DNA of 64,000 nt, taken from contig NC_019748.1 in the NCBI RefSeq assembly GCF_000317575.1, forward strand, positions 822,001-886,000, in the 5' to 3' direction. The translations under genes and the position numbers were made by a program. Under the pieces are notes generated by a model. The model was not told where the DNA came from and searched no databases. It saw nothing but the letters and a program-made list of their open reading frames with translations. This DNA comes from Stanieria cyanosphaera PCC 7437. GTDB taxonomy: Bacteria > Cyanobacteriota > Cyanobacteriia > Cyanobacteriales > Xenococcaceae. Shown here piece by piece: positions 17,604-26,793 of the stretch; the first letter of the stretch is position 1; every line of letters begins with the position of its first letter.

Positions 17604-20068
17604 TCAATAGGTAACCATTTACTCGCATCTTCTGCTGCTAAGGGACGACTAAACCAAAAACCTTGCATTTGCTCGCATTCTAAACTGCGTAGCAAATCGA
17701 TTTGTTGTTGAGTTTCTACTCCTTCTGCTACTACTCTCAGATTAAAACCTCTTCCTAAAGAAACTAAAGCAGAAATAATTGCTAAATCTTTGGGATCGTT
17801 TTTTAAATCATGAACAAAAGATTGGTCAATTTTTAAAGTATGAAATGGAAATTTCTTTAAATGCTCTAAAGAAGAAAAACCACTAGCAAAATCATCGATA
17901 GATATATGCACTCCCAAAGTATTTAATTGTTGTAAAATTTGTTGGGAATATTCAATATTTTGCATCAGAGTAACAGCAGCAATTTCTAACTCTAATAAAT
18001 TCGGTTCTAAGTCAGTTTCATGTAAAATTTTGGCAACTGTTCCTGGTAAATTAGGTTGTTGAAATTGTAAAGCAGATAGATTAACTGAGACTCGTAAAGG
18101 AGGAATTCCTGATGATTGCCAAACTTTATTTTGGGTACAAGCGGTTTTTAAAACCCATTCTCCTATAGGAATAATTAATCCAGTTTGTTCGGCTAATTTA
18201 ATAAAACTAGCAGGAGAAACTAATCCCAATTCTGGATGTTGCCAACGAAGTAGAGCTTCTACTCCTTGAATATTGCCACTATTAACATTAATTTGAGGTT
18301 GATAATAAAGTATAAATTCATCTCGTTCTAAAGCATGGTGCAATAAAGCTTCTAATCTTAATTGGACTGACGCTTGAGAGTTCATACTATAACTATAAAA
18401 CTGATATTTGTAACTTCCTTGTTCTTGAGTCCGAGATAAAGCTTGATTAGCATTTTTAAGTAAAATATTGACTTGTTCGCCATCTTGAGGATAAATAGCA
18501 ATGCCAATATTACATTTAATACTGAATTTATAATTACGAATTTTAAAAGATTTTTCTAATGATTCAATTATTCTTTGACTAATTTTAGCAGCTTCTTCTA
18601 CTCCACTAATTTGAGGCATTAAAATACCAAATTGATCTTCTCCCCAATAAGAAACTGTATCTCCCATTCTTAAACAAGTTTTTAATCTTTCTGCAAAATT
18701 AGCTAGTAATACGTTTCCCAATTCTTCACCTAAAGTTTGGTTGATTTCTGTAAAACGCTGAAGATTGAGTGAGATAACAGCAACTAATTTTTGATTTCTT
18801 TTAGCATTAGCGATCGCCATAGCTAATTGTTTTTTAAACATAGCTTGATCTGGCAATCCAGTAATTTGTTCTTGTAGATTTGATGTAATTTCTTCTGTTA
18901 ATGCATTGATTGTTAGAATATATTTATTACCCTGGGAAGTTTTGAGCAAATTAACTTTAACTTTTGCTGTAACGACAGAACCATCGCGATGACGTAAATT
19001 ATATTCTCCAATCAAACTATTTTTTTCGCTAAAATTTTGTTCTAAATCACCAATTAAGCGAGCATCTTCTTGAAGCTCTTTAATATTTAATTTGAGTAGC
19101 TCTTCAATGGAATAACCTAATAATTGACAAATATGATTATTAACTTCAATAATTTTTTTGCTTGCTTCTTCGATAAAAATAATTCCTTCATTAACTTGTT
19201 TAAATAAAGCTTGATAAATATTTTTTTGTTCGTTTAAACTATTGGCTAATTGTTTTTTTTCAGTGATATCAGTTAGATAAGTTCTAATAATTTCGTTTTC
19301 TGGTAAATAATGAGCGTTTTGGAGAAAAATTCGTTCATCCACCTGAATTTCTCGTACCAAAATTTTACTATTTTCTTGACTGAAGTGAGTAATTAAATCA
19401 GTTAGTAATGGATGACTATTTCTTTTTTGTTGAATATTTTTTAAGGCTATAATTGCCGAAGAATTAAGATAAGTTATATTACCTTGAAAATCGATTTCAA
19501 TAATTGGATGGGGATTTAATTCTGCAAAAGAAGCTAATCTAACTAATTCTAATGAATTTTGATTATTATTGGCTGGACTTTCTGAAAAATTAATCAGAGT
19601 TTCTTTGTTGATGACAGTTTTTTTATCAATAGATGAGCGATTTTTTTGAATTTGAGGGCTATCTCCTTTAACCTCATCAAACACAGTAGACTGCTCAGTT
19701 AAAATTTGATACTTAGCTTGTTCTTCGTTACCAAAGTTGATAACATCTCCATGTTTTAATTCATAAACCAAGCATTTTTTACCATTGACAAAAATTCCAT
19801 TACGACTACGATTTCCTTGTAAATCTCCATCTAAAATCCAATAGGAAAAACTGTTATTTTTAACATCTGTTCTTCGCAGTAACGTAGCATGATTACGAGA
19901 TGTTTTTGGCGATAGTAAAATAATATCATTACTAGAATGACGACCAATAGAATAGGTTGCCTCTTTAAGAATTATCTTTTTTTTTAAATCACCATCTTCT
20001 AAAATTAATACATGATAAACTTGTTGAGAATTATTCATTAATTTTACTGGCTCATTTATAACAGTCAT
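17600..20068 (-). CDS. FHA-PAS-PAS-GGDEF-EAL cyclic-di-GMP protein, 822 aa
   Basis: Residues about 15-115 form an FHA phosphothreonine-binding domain (YSIGRHSSNDIILLSPKTSR, GIFVNGKK). Two PAS domains follow (about 175-270 and 285-395), then a GGDEF domain whose signature is degenerate (YWGEDQFGIL) and an intact-looking EAL domain (GVEALLRWQHPELG, IDDFASGFSSLEHLKKFPF, VVAEGVETQQQ). It is therefore likely a c-di-GMP phosphodiesterase, with the GGDEF part possibly a GTP sensor. The FHA domain suggests control by a Ser/Thr kinase. Monocistronic. Confidence 0.92.
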   Translation of the reverse strand: MTVINEPVKLMNNSQQVYHVLILEDGDLKKKIILKEATYSIGRHSSNDIILLSPKTSRNHATLLRRTDVKNNSFSYWILDGDLQGNRSRNGIFVNGKKCLVYELKHGDVINFGNEEQAKYQILTEQSTVFDEVKGDSPQIQKNRSSIDKKTVINKETLINFSESPANNNQNSLELVRLASFAELNPHPIIEIDFQGNITYLNSSAIIALKNIQQKRNSHPLLTDLITHFSQENSKILVREIQVDERIFLQNAHYLPENEIIRTYLTDITEKKQLANSLNEQKNIYQALFKQVNEGIIFIEEASKKIIEVNNHICQLLGYSIEELLKLNIKELQEDARLIGDLEQNFSEKNSLIGEYNLRHRDGSVVTAKVKVNLLKTSQGNKYILTINALTEEITSNLQEQITGLPDQAMFKKQLAMAIANAKRNQKLVAVISLNLQRFTEINQTLGEELGNVLLANFAERLKTCLRMGDTVSYWGEDQFGILMPQISGVEEAAKISQRIIESLEKSFKIRNYKFSIKCNIGIAIYPQDGEQVNILLKNANQALSRTQEQGSYKYQFYSYSMNSQASVQLRLEALLHHALERDEFILYYQPQINVNSGNIQGVEALLRWQHPELGLVSPASFIKLAEQTGLIIPIGEWVLKTACTQNKVWQSSGIPPLRVSVNLSALQFQQPNLPGTVAKILHETDLEPNLLELEIAAVTLMQNIEYSQQILQQLNTLGVHISIDDFASGFSSLEHLKKFPFHTLKIDQSFVHDLKNDPKDLAIISALVSLGRGFNLRVVAEGVETQQQIDLLRSLECEQMQGFWFSRPLAAEDASKWLPID

Positions 20069-20228
20069 TGGGATATTAAGGTGACCAATTAAAATATATT
20101 TGTATACATATTAAGCATTTTTACTATTCTAGGCAGAAGATTTAATAAAAAAAAGTTGAGTTATTTTAATTGAGTTAAGATTCGTCAAATCTTTAATTTA
20201 CAGAACTTTTTTATAAAGTTTTGACTAG

Positions 20229-20378
20229 CTATAATAATAGATGACACTTAGTTTTACTTAAAAAAAATTGGTTGTTTTCCTTGGTTGAAGAATAAGTGTT
20301 TTGTTCAACTAACAAGCTTCCTTGAGATTTGGGATATTTACTTACTAAAACCGTATAAAATTGAGGTTGCTCGCTCAT
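20229..20378 (-). CDS. possible small protein, 49 aa
   Basis: A minus-strand ORF begins MSEQPQFYTVLVSKYPKSQG and ends TKCHLLL. The composition is protein-like and it is the only ORF in the 545-base gap, but I see no strong ribosome-binding site or recognisable family. Confidence 0.25.
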   Translation of the reverse strand: MSEQPQFYTVLVSKYPKSQGSLLVEQNTYSSTKENNQFFLSKTKCHLLL

Positions 20379-20491
20379 TATGATAGTTCTAACAAGTTGA
20401 ATAGACTCTTAAAATTTATAGTTCCCGAATCTAGCAACCAAATGATCAGATTAAAAATGTTAGATTTTTGAGCGACAAAAACAGCTAAGAC

Positions 20492-20520
20492 AAAAATACT
20501 CCCCTAGATAAACGAGGAGT
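20492..20520 (-). terminator. crtO terminator candidate
   Basis: On the minus strand, ACTCCTC/GGGGAGT (7 bp, one G-T pair) is followed by ATTTTTG. It lies about 100 bases past the crtO stop. Confidence 0.6.
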
Positions 20521-20550
20521 AAGTAATTACAAGCAAGACGTTTTTTGAAA

Positions 20551-20590
20551 GCTAAAGCGATCTGCTTCGCAGGCGCAACGAGCGATCGCA
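20551..20590. repeat. HIP1-containing palindromic repeat
   Basis: GCGATCTGCTTCGCAGGCGC runs into a GCGATCGC site. Similar to the repeats at 5694-5740 and 27923-27971. Confidence 0.45.
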
Positions 20591-20613
20591 TGGCTCAAAT
20601 CGTTTGATTGTCT

Positions 20614-22287
20614 TTATGCTTGAGCGAAAACAGAATTAAAGACTGACAGAATTGATTGCTGTGCTTTAGCAATTGGTGATTGTTGTTGCAAAAAGACTCG
20701 GGCGCAGTTTCTCCCAGGCATACCAGAGATTGAACCCCCTGGATGAGTACCTGCACCAGTAAGATATAAATTTTTAATGGGTGTAGTGTAATTAGCTATT
20801 TCGGGTAGAGGTCGCAAGAAGATCATTTGATCTAAAGTCATATCTAAATGATAGTAGTTACCTTTATAAGAACCCAATCTTTCTCCTAATTCAGCCGGAC
20901 TTTCCACTCGTCGCGCAATTACAGAAGATTTAAGATTAGGAGCATATTGAGCTAATTTATCGATAACGCGATCGGCTACTTGATTTTTTAGTTCATCTGT
21001 CCAACCAGTACCATTTAAACCTGTTCCTTCTTTTCCTGCAATCTGATACGGAGCAAAAAATTCGATCCACAAAGTATGTTTACCTGGTGGTGCTAAAGTT
21101 GGGTCTAGTACAGAAGGGACATCTAAATACATCGAAGGATTTTGATCGGGAATTTGTCCCATCATTGCCAGGGAATGAGCTTGTTCGACATGAGCTACGG
21201 AATCAGCAATTAAAATTGTGCCAATCAAATACTCATCTTGATGCTCGTAAGCTTCAAAACGAGGAGGTTCGGATAAAGCGCAGTCAATTTTGAGAATAGT
21301 TTCATTATTATTGACGATGTTACGCTGAACTTTTTCTCTTAACTCTGTCTCGACTACTCCTGGTTCAATTAATTGTAAAAATAATCTTTGCACATCGATA
21401 TTAGAAATGACTCCTTTGGTGGCACGATATTCTTTCCCACCTGTAACTTTGACCCCAACTGCACGATTGTCATCAACTATGACTTCTTTAACCATTTGCT
21501 CGGTTAAAATTACTCCTCCTAAAGCAGTAACCAACTTAACTAAGGCTTGAGTTAGTGCGCCTGTACCACCTTGTGGTCTTGCCATGCCTGGATGATGACG
21601 CATTGCCAACATCATCAAACCCGCAGTAATACCTTTTTGAGAAGGTGCAGCACCGATTTCTGCTGCCAGTCTAGCTAAAGGTGCTTTGACAATCTCCGTA
21701 TCAAACCATTGATTGAGTAAGTCTTCAGGAGAAGTAATCATAGTGCGAATAAAATTTAACGCCTTGTTTTTTGAACCTACCATTTTAAGCGCATCAAGTA
21801 GATTCTTTTGACTATAATTGCGAGCAATAGCTAAGACAGACTGGGGTGGAGCATTAAACCAAGGAGCGATCGCACCCATTAAATGCGTCCAATACTCAAC
21901 AAATTCTCGATATTTTTCGGCATCTCTAGCACTATATCTAGCGATCGCAGCACAAGTTTTTTCTAAAGATTGATGAGCTAAAAAGTACTTACCATCAGGA
22001 TGAGGACAAAAAGTATGAGGATCGCAACTGAGATATTTTAAGCCATAGCGTGTTAATTGTAATTCTTCAATGATCGGAGAGAAAAAAATAAATTCGTGAT
22101 CGATCGCACAAAGATTAAACTTAAATCCAGGAGCTTGTTCGGGAAGTGCTTCTTCTGTAGTGGCAGCACCGCCAGGAACAGGGCGTTTTTCTAACAATAA
22201 AACTTTATACCCTGCTTTAAGTAAATAAGCTGCACAAACTAGTCCATTGTGGCCAGCACCAATAATAATAACGTCATAAGTTTCCAT
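20614..22287 (-). CDS. crtO: beta-carotene ketolase CrtO
   Basis: FAD-dependent ketolase of the phytoene-desaturase fold that oxidises a beta-ionone ring of beta-carotene (to echinenone in cyanobacteria). It begins with the Rossmann motif DVIIIGAGHNGLVCAAYLL. Segments such as FNLCAIDHEFIFFSPIIEEL, ARPQGGTGALTQALVKLV and the C-terminal YLTGAGTHPGGSISGMPGRN match Synechocystis CrtO almost word for word. 557 aa is normal. It stands alone and is divergent from the STAS gene. Echinenone is the precursor carotenoid of orange carotenoid protein ligands. Confidence 0.95.
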   Translation of the reverse strand: METYDVIIIGAGHNGLVCAAYLLKAGYKVLLLEKRPVPGGAATTEEALPEQAPGFKFNLCAIDHEFIFFSPIIEELQLTRYGLKYLSCDPHTFCPHPDGKYFLAHQSLEKTCAAIARYSARDAEKYREFVEYWTHLMGAIAPWFNAPPQSVLAIARNYSQKNLLDALKMVGSKNKALNFIRTMITSPEDLLNQWFDTEIVKAPLARLAAEIGAAPSQKGITAGLMMLAMRHHPGMARPQGGTGALTQALVKLVTALGGVILTEQMVKEVIVDDNRAVGVKVTGGKEYRATKGVISNIDVQRLFLQLIEPGVVETELREKVQRNIVNNNETILKIDCALSEPPRFEAYEHQDEYLIGTILIADSVAHVEQAHSLAMMGQIPDQNPSMYLDVPSVLDPTLAPPGKHTLWIEFFAPYQIAGKEGTGLNGTGWTDELKNQVADRVIDKLAQYAPNLKSSVIARRVESPAELGERLGSYKGNYYHLDMTLDQMIFLRPLPEIANYTTPIKNLYLTGAGTHPGGSISGMPGRNCARVFLQQQSPIAKAQQSILSVFNSVFAQA

Positions 22288-22445
22288 AAATTTTGCGATG
22301 AGATAAGATTGGAATGGTCAAGACTAACTATAATTATTACTGAGCTTAGTTTACGACAATTTTCAATGATAAATCTTTGCTCTGGAAATTTGACTTACTT
22401 TGCTATACTGACTTAGGGTTACTAATTTGTAAATCTCTAATTTAT

Positions 22446-22763
22446 ATGAGTTCTGTCATTCAAGTAATTGAACCTAATGGTATATTAGATGGTACTAAAG
22501 CTCAAGAATTTCGCCAAAAGATCAACGAAAGTATCGAAAGCGGAGCAGAGATTATTTTAGTAGATTTTAATGATGTAACCTTTATGGATAGTTCTGGTTT
22601 GGGAGCTTTAGTTTTAGCTCTCAAAAGTGTTCGCGCTGCTGGAGCTAAACTATTTATATGTTCAATTAATGAACAAATTAGAATGTTGTTTGAACTTACT
22701 AGTATGGATCGAGTTTTTGAAATTTTTCCTAGTCGGGAAGATCTAGAAAAAAAGCTGCAATAG
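22446..22763 (+). CDS. STAS-domain anti-sigma factor antagonist
   Basis: A 105-residue SpoIIAA-like protein. The phosphorylatable Ser sits in VDFNDVTFMDSSGLGALV. The ATG at 22446 gives the normal family start (MSSVIQVIEPNGILDGTKA); the longer frame from 22377 is not needed. With the REC-PP2C phosphatase (23702-24841) and the RsbW-like kinase (25148-25579) it forms a partner-switching set like the IcfG group of Synechocystis. Confidence 0.9.
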   Translation: MSSVIQVIEPNGILDGTKAQEFRQKINESIESGAEIILVDFNDVTFMDSSGLGALVLALKSVRAAGAKLFICSINEQIRMLFELTSMDRVFEIFPSREDLEKKLQ

Positions 22764-22802
22764 ACATCTCTAATAAAAAACTTTAATTAATAATTAGTTG
22801 AT

Positions 22803-23246
22803 TTATTCTGACTGGTATTCTCTTAAAAAATCATCTAAAGAGTTGGGAAATTCTCCTTTGAGAATTTTTTTAGAAAAAACTTGATAACAATCTTTCTGAT
22901 CTCCTTCTTTACGAGGAAATCCCAACCAAAGAATAATGATGACTTTTTTTTCTTTAAAAGCTCTAAAAAATAGACGATAGTGATTTGGAAGTCCCATTTT
23001 TTTGAGACGACCATATTTATGTAAAGGTTTCTGCAAAGCAAAATAACTAGCAAAAGGATTTGAAGGAATTTTATCTTTGATTCCTAAATCTATAGCTTTG
23101 AGCAGTTTAGTATCTGGGTGAGTGACAAAATCTTTGGGTTCTAATTTGGTTTTGAGTTGTTTTACTTTTGCCACTAAGCTTATCCATGGAGCGTTAAAAA
23201 GAGGATGAAAAAAAATAGTCCATCCATGACAAGTTAGGGGATTCAT
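22803..23246 (-). CDS. yhaV: YhaV-type toxin (type II TA)
   Basis: Resembles E. coli YhaV along its length: GWTIFFHPLF at the N-terminus, DTKLLKAIDLGIKDKIPSNP in the middle, and LPNHYRLFFRAFKEKKVIII leading to DCYQVFSKKILKGEFP. YhaV is a ribosome-dependent RNase neutralised by PrlF. The start overlaps the stop of the antitoxin gene by 4 bases, the usual TA coupling. Confidence 0.88.
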   Translation of the reverse strand: MNPLTCHGWTIFFHPLFNAPWISLVAKVKQLKTKLEPKDFVTHPDTKLLKAIDLGIKDKIPSNPFASYFALQKPLHKYGRLKKMGLPNHYRLFFRAFKEKKVIIILWLGFPRKEGDQKDCYQVFSKKILKGEFPNSLDDFLREYQSE

Positions 23247-23572
23247 TCATCTTCATCAACAGAAACATCAGCAAGTAAATCGTCAATTTCATCACTCATT
23301 TCTTTAGTGTAGGGAACGAGAGAAGTAGAGTTAGCGATCGCGTCTTTGAGTAAGGTATCAAGAAAAAGACTCATTATTAAACTTTCATCATTATCTTCTT
23401 CTAATTGATTGTCAAGATTCAGTCTTACTAAAAGAGTCTGATCATCAATAACTTCAATATGACCACTAGCTGCAACTAAATGAGGATAGTCACGAGAAAA
23501 AGCACGAGGAAGACGAAATCCATCTTGACTACCTATTTTAGCTGGATTGATTGGGTAGTTTTTAGATGCCAT
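23243..23572 (-). CDS. PrlF-type antitoxin
   Basis: The N-terminus (IGSQDGFRLPRAFSRDYPHL) fits an AbrB/SpoVT-like swapped-hairpin DNA-binding fold as in PrlF; the C-terminal half is acidic (MSDEIDDLLADVSVDEDE), suited to toxin binding. It precedes and overlaps yhaV, and probably autoregulates the operon from the A/T-rich region at 23573-23700. Confidence 0.82.
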   Translation of the reverse strand: MASKNYPINPAKIGSQDGFRLPRAFSRDYPHLVAASGHIEVIDDQTLLVRLNLDNQLEEDNDESLIMSLFLDTLLKDAIANSTSLVPYTKEMSDEIDDLLADVSVDEDE

Positions 23573-23701
23573 AGCAATAGAAGTTAATTACACATATTAT
23601 AATTTTTTATTAAAACATCAATTAATAAGTAATAAAAGGAAGAATGAATTAATAAATTTTGTATTTTTAATTATTAAAAGTAATTTTTTTGATTAAATTA
23701 A

Positions 23702-24841
23702 CTAGAAAAAATCAACCTGCATAATTGATAAATCATCTTCAAACTGAAAATTAGGCTGCCATTCTCTGACGTGTCCGAGCAGTTGATCGAGATTACGTTT
23801 AGGGTTTTTTTGATATTTTTTGAGTAAATTAATCAATTTTTCTAATCCCCAAAAAGAACTATTATGTGGTTCAACTTCATAAATTCCATCACTAAAAATA
23901 TAAAGAGTTGAATGCGAACTAATTGAACAATAGCCATTAACATATTTCGCATCAGGAAACATTCCAATCGGAACTCCAGGAGTTTTTAACCTTTTTTCTA
24001 TTATTTGTTCTTGATCAGTAAAACTTAGTAAAATTCCAGGAGGATGACCGGCACTAGAATAAACTAGACTTTTGGTTTTACGGTTATATACTCCATACCA
24101 AATAGTAAAATACTTATCGTTGCGATCGCTCATTTGAAAAGTTTGATTTAAACTGTATAAAACTTCTTTTGGTTGATAGTAATTAACATTATTTAAACCC
24201 CGAGAACGTAATAAATTAATTACGGCTAAAGAAGGTAAAGAAGCTCGTAAACCATGACCTGCAACATCTAATAAATAGAAAACTAAATGATGAGAATCAA
24301 GCCAAAAATAATCAAAACTATCTCCGCCTAGTTGCCGAGAAGGAATAAAACGAACATCAATAGCCAAAGATTGAGATTGAAGCGGTTCTGGTAAAATAGA
24401 ACTAACATATTCTGCTGCTTCGATTAATTCAGCTTCCAGTAATTGTTTTTGTCTTTGCAAATCACGACTGAGTTGATGAATTCTTAATCCAGCACGAACA
24501 CGAGCTTTTAGTTCATACATTTCAATCGGTTTACATAAAAAATCATCTGAACCTGCATCCAAACCCTTGACTCGATCTTCCACAGAATCAAGCGAAGTCA
24601 GCAAAATAAAAAAAGTAGTCGATAATTCTGGAGTTGATTTGATCTGACGACATACCTCTAATCCATTCATACGAGGCATAATCCAATCACAAATGATCAA
24701 AGCTGGACAAATAGACTTAGCTTTAATTAAACCTTCTTCTCCATCGCTAGCTAAAGTAATCTCATATCCCTGACTTTCTAGGGTTCTTTTGAGTAAAAGT
24801 TGTGTTGCCGAGTCATCATCAATAATTAAAATTTGAGCCAT
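23702..24841 (-). CDS. response regulator with PP2C/SpoIIE phosphatase domain
   Basis: The receiver domain (1-~120) has DDD, the phospho-acceptor Asp in LIICDWIMPRMNG, Thr/Ser in LLTSLDS and Lys in DDFLCKP. A coiled linker leads to a PP2C-type phosphatase (about 185-378) with the metal-binding DVAGHGLRASL and the FSDGIYEVE motif. Such RsbU-like proteins dephosphorylate STAS antagonists; the likely target is the STAS protein at 22446. It is divergent from the RsbW-like gene across 306 bases. Confidence 0.92.
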   Translation of the reverse strand: MAQILIIDDDSATQLLLKRTLESQGYEITLASDGEEGLIKAKSICPALIICDWIMPRMNGLEVCRQIKSTPELSTTFFILLTSLDSVEDRVKGLDAGSDDFLCKPIEMYELKARVRAGLRIHQLSRDLQRQKQLLEAELIEAAEYVSSILPEPLQSQSLAIDVRFIPSRQLGGDSFDYFWLDSHHLVFYLLDVAGHGLRASLPSLAVINLLRSRGLNNVNYYQPKEVLYSLNQTFQMSDRNDKYFTIWYGVYNRKTKSLVYSSAGHPPGILLSFTDQEQIIEKRLKTPGVPIGMFPDAKYVNGYCSISSHSTLYIFSDGIYEVEPHNSSFWGLEKLINLLKKYQKNPKRNLDQLLGHVREWQPNFQFEDDLSIMQVDFF

Positions 24842-25147
24842 AGTAAATTGGTTTGCTCATCGCCGACAGCAGAGATTCAACTATTCATCCTAGGATAATT
24901 CGATTACTCTGCAATTGAATATAGTTTTTAAGCTTAATCCAAACAGGCAAAAATATTGATTATGAAAGAGAAATTTAACTCAAACAAACATTATTATTTT
25001 GATAATGCTCAATTAATGCTAAATTGCCGAGTTTTTTCTAACAGTTAGCTTGATTTATAAAACTTAAACTAACATAGAAAGTCAGTTAAATTAAACTAAG
25101 ACATAAACAAAACTACTTTGTTCGGTTAGAATTTCGAGGCAAAGCAA
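24842..25147. other. divergent promoter region
   Basis: A/T-rich DNA between the REC-PP2C gene and the RsbW-like gene. No ORF, repeat or clear operator seen. Confidence 0.4.
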
Positions 25148-25579
25148 TTGAAAGTCCTCAAAAAAATTCAGATCAAAGCTCCCAGTACATTGAAGGCACT
25201 CGATGAAGTTTTACTTCAGTTTAATCAGATTTGCCGAAATTATCTGTCTTATCAAATTTGGTTACAGTGCCAATTAGCCTTAGCAGAAGGGTTTACTAAT
25301 GCAGTACGTCATGCTCATCGTAATCTTTCAGAAGAATTTACGATTGAAATTGAAGCGATTTTAGCTCAAGATACTCTTGAAATTCGGATTTGGGATTGGG
25401 GAGAAGGTTTCGATTTACAAGCTTTTATCAACGAGCTTGAAAATAACAAGGGTAGTTGGTTAGGAAATGGACGAGGAATCGCAATTTTAACCAAAATTTC
25501 TGACCATTTAGCCTATTATCCTACTGATGATGGTCGCAATTGTCTGTTAATTGTTAAGCAATTGTCTCAACAAACATGA
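25148..25579 (+). CDS. RsbW-like anti-sigma serine kinase / HATPase
   Basis: A GHKL ATPase of 143 aa with N-box ALAEGFTNAVRHAH, G1 box WDWGEGFD and G2 box GNGRGIAIL. Such proteins bind a sigma factor or other target and phosphorylate a STAS antagonist. The start is a TTG; no ATG with suitable spacing precedes the N-box. Its stop overlaps the rhodanese ATG (ATGA), so both are probably translated from one message. Confidence 0.88.
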   Translation: MKVLKKIQIKAPSTLKALDEVLLQFNQICRNYLSYQIWLQCQLALAEGFTNAVRHAHRNLSEEFTIEIEAILAQDTLEIRIWDWGEGFDLQAFINELENNKGSWLGNGRGIAILTKISDHLAYYPTDDGRNCLLIVKQLSQQT

Positions 25580-26400
25580 ATCAAAAATATTTCGTCGATT
25601 GTCAATGGTTGGCGCAGCATCTCAACAACTCCCACGTAGTTATAGTAGACTGTCGTTTTCAGCTTAGTGACCCCAATTGGGGTTGGCTACAATATACTCA
25701 TAGTCATATTCCTGGAGCTTATTATTTAGATTTAGACCGTGATTTATCTAGTACGATTCAAGCTCATGGTGGTCGTCATCCTCTTCCTGAAGTTGAGGGG
25801 TTAGGAACTAAATTAGCTTCTATGGGAGTGGTGCAGAACGAAACTTTAGTAGTAGCTTATGATAACTCTCGGTTTGCTTTTGCTGCTCGTTTATGGTGGT
25901 TATTGCGCTATTTAGGTCATGAAAAGGTAGCCTTATTAGATGGCGGTTGGAACGCCTGGCAAAGTGATGGTTATCCTGTGACTACCGAAATACCTCCTGC
26001 TCAAACTGGTTTTTTTGAACCTCAACCTCATCAAGATTGGATAGTTAACCTTGAACAAGTTAAAGCTTGTCAAAATAAACCTGGAGTGGTTTTAGTTGAT
26101 TCCCGAGAACGCGATCGCTATGCTGGAATTAGAGAACCTATCGATCCGATTGCTGGTCATATTCCAGGTGCAGTTAATTCTCCTTGGCAGCTAGTTTCTG
26201 ATCAAGATGGTTATCTACTTCCTAGTATAAATCAAGAGCAACTATGGTCTGACTATACTTCAGCAGAAGAAATCATCGTCTATTGTGGTTCTGGAGTAAC
26301 TGCCTGTGTTAATTTATTATCTTTAAAATTGGCAGGAATTGAACGAACAAAACTTTATCCAGGTGGCTGGAGTGATTGGTGTTCTTATTTAAATCAATAG
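25576..26400 (+). CDS. sulfurtransferase, tandem rhodanese domains
   Basis: Two rhodanese domains; the first lacks the catalytic Cys, and the second carries CGSGVTAC (Cys237), the loop typical of 3-mercaptopyruvate/thiosulfate sulfurtransferases. HIPGAYYLDLDRDLS and the HIPGAVNSPW segment are family signatures. 274 aa is the normal length. It is translationally coupled to the RsbW-like gene, with no obvious functional link. Confidence 0.93.
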   Translation: MNQKYFVDCQWLAQHLNNSHVVIVDCRFQLSDPNWGWLQYTHSHIPGAYYLDLDRDLSSTIQAHGGRHPLPEVEGLGTKLASMGVVQNETLVVAYDNSRFAFAARLWWLLRYLGHEKVALLDGGWNAWQSDGYPVTTEIPPAQTGFFEPQPHQDWIVNLEQVKACQNKPGVVLVDSRERDRYAGIREPIDPIAGHIPGAVNSPWQLVSDQDGYLLPSINQEQLWSDYTSAEEIIVYCGSGVTACVNLLSLKLAGIERTKLYPGGWSDWCSYLNQ

Positions 26401-26744
26401 TTGTTAGTAGAGAAAAATTGACCAATAATTCCCGAGACAAAAGAAAGAACAATTGAACCAAATAAAGCAGGGAAAAAACCGGCAACCACAAAACCAGGAG
26501 TAAAATATCCTACCAAACTAAAAGCGACCGCATTTACTACCAACAAAAATAATCCCAGCGTCAAAATAGTTAAAGGTAAAGTAAACAGAATCAAAATCGG
26601 CTTAACAATAGCATTGACTAAACCTAACACTATTGCACCTACAGCAGCAGCCGTAAAACTTGTAATTGTTAATCCTGGTACAAGCCAAGCCGTAATTACT
26701 AAGGAAATAGCTGTCGCGAGCCAAGTCAGGACAAATTGCAGCAT
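26394..26744 (-). CDS. phage-holin superfamily IV / YvlD-like membrane protein
   Basis: A 116-residue protein with four membrane helices. The pattern AWLVPGLTITSFTAAAVGAI, then VNAIVKPILILFTLPLTILT and GFFPALFGSIVLS is characteristic of this family. It is not phage-associated here. The last codons overlap the rhodanese gene tail to tail. Confidence 0.85.
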   Translation of the reverse strand: MLQFVLTWLATAISLVITAWLVPGLTITSFTAAAVGAIVLGLVNAIVKPILILFTLPLTILTLGLFLLVVNAVAFSLVGYFTPGFVVAGFFPALFGSIVLSFVSGIIGQFFSTNNY

Positions 26745-26793
26745 AAATATTTGCTCAAGCCAGTGTTTATAAGTAATTTACTTTAATTTTAAA

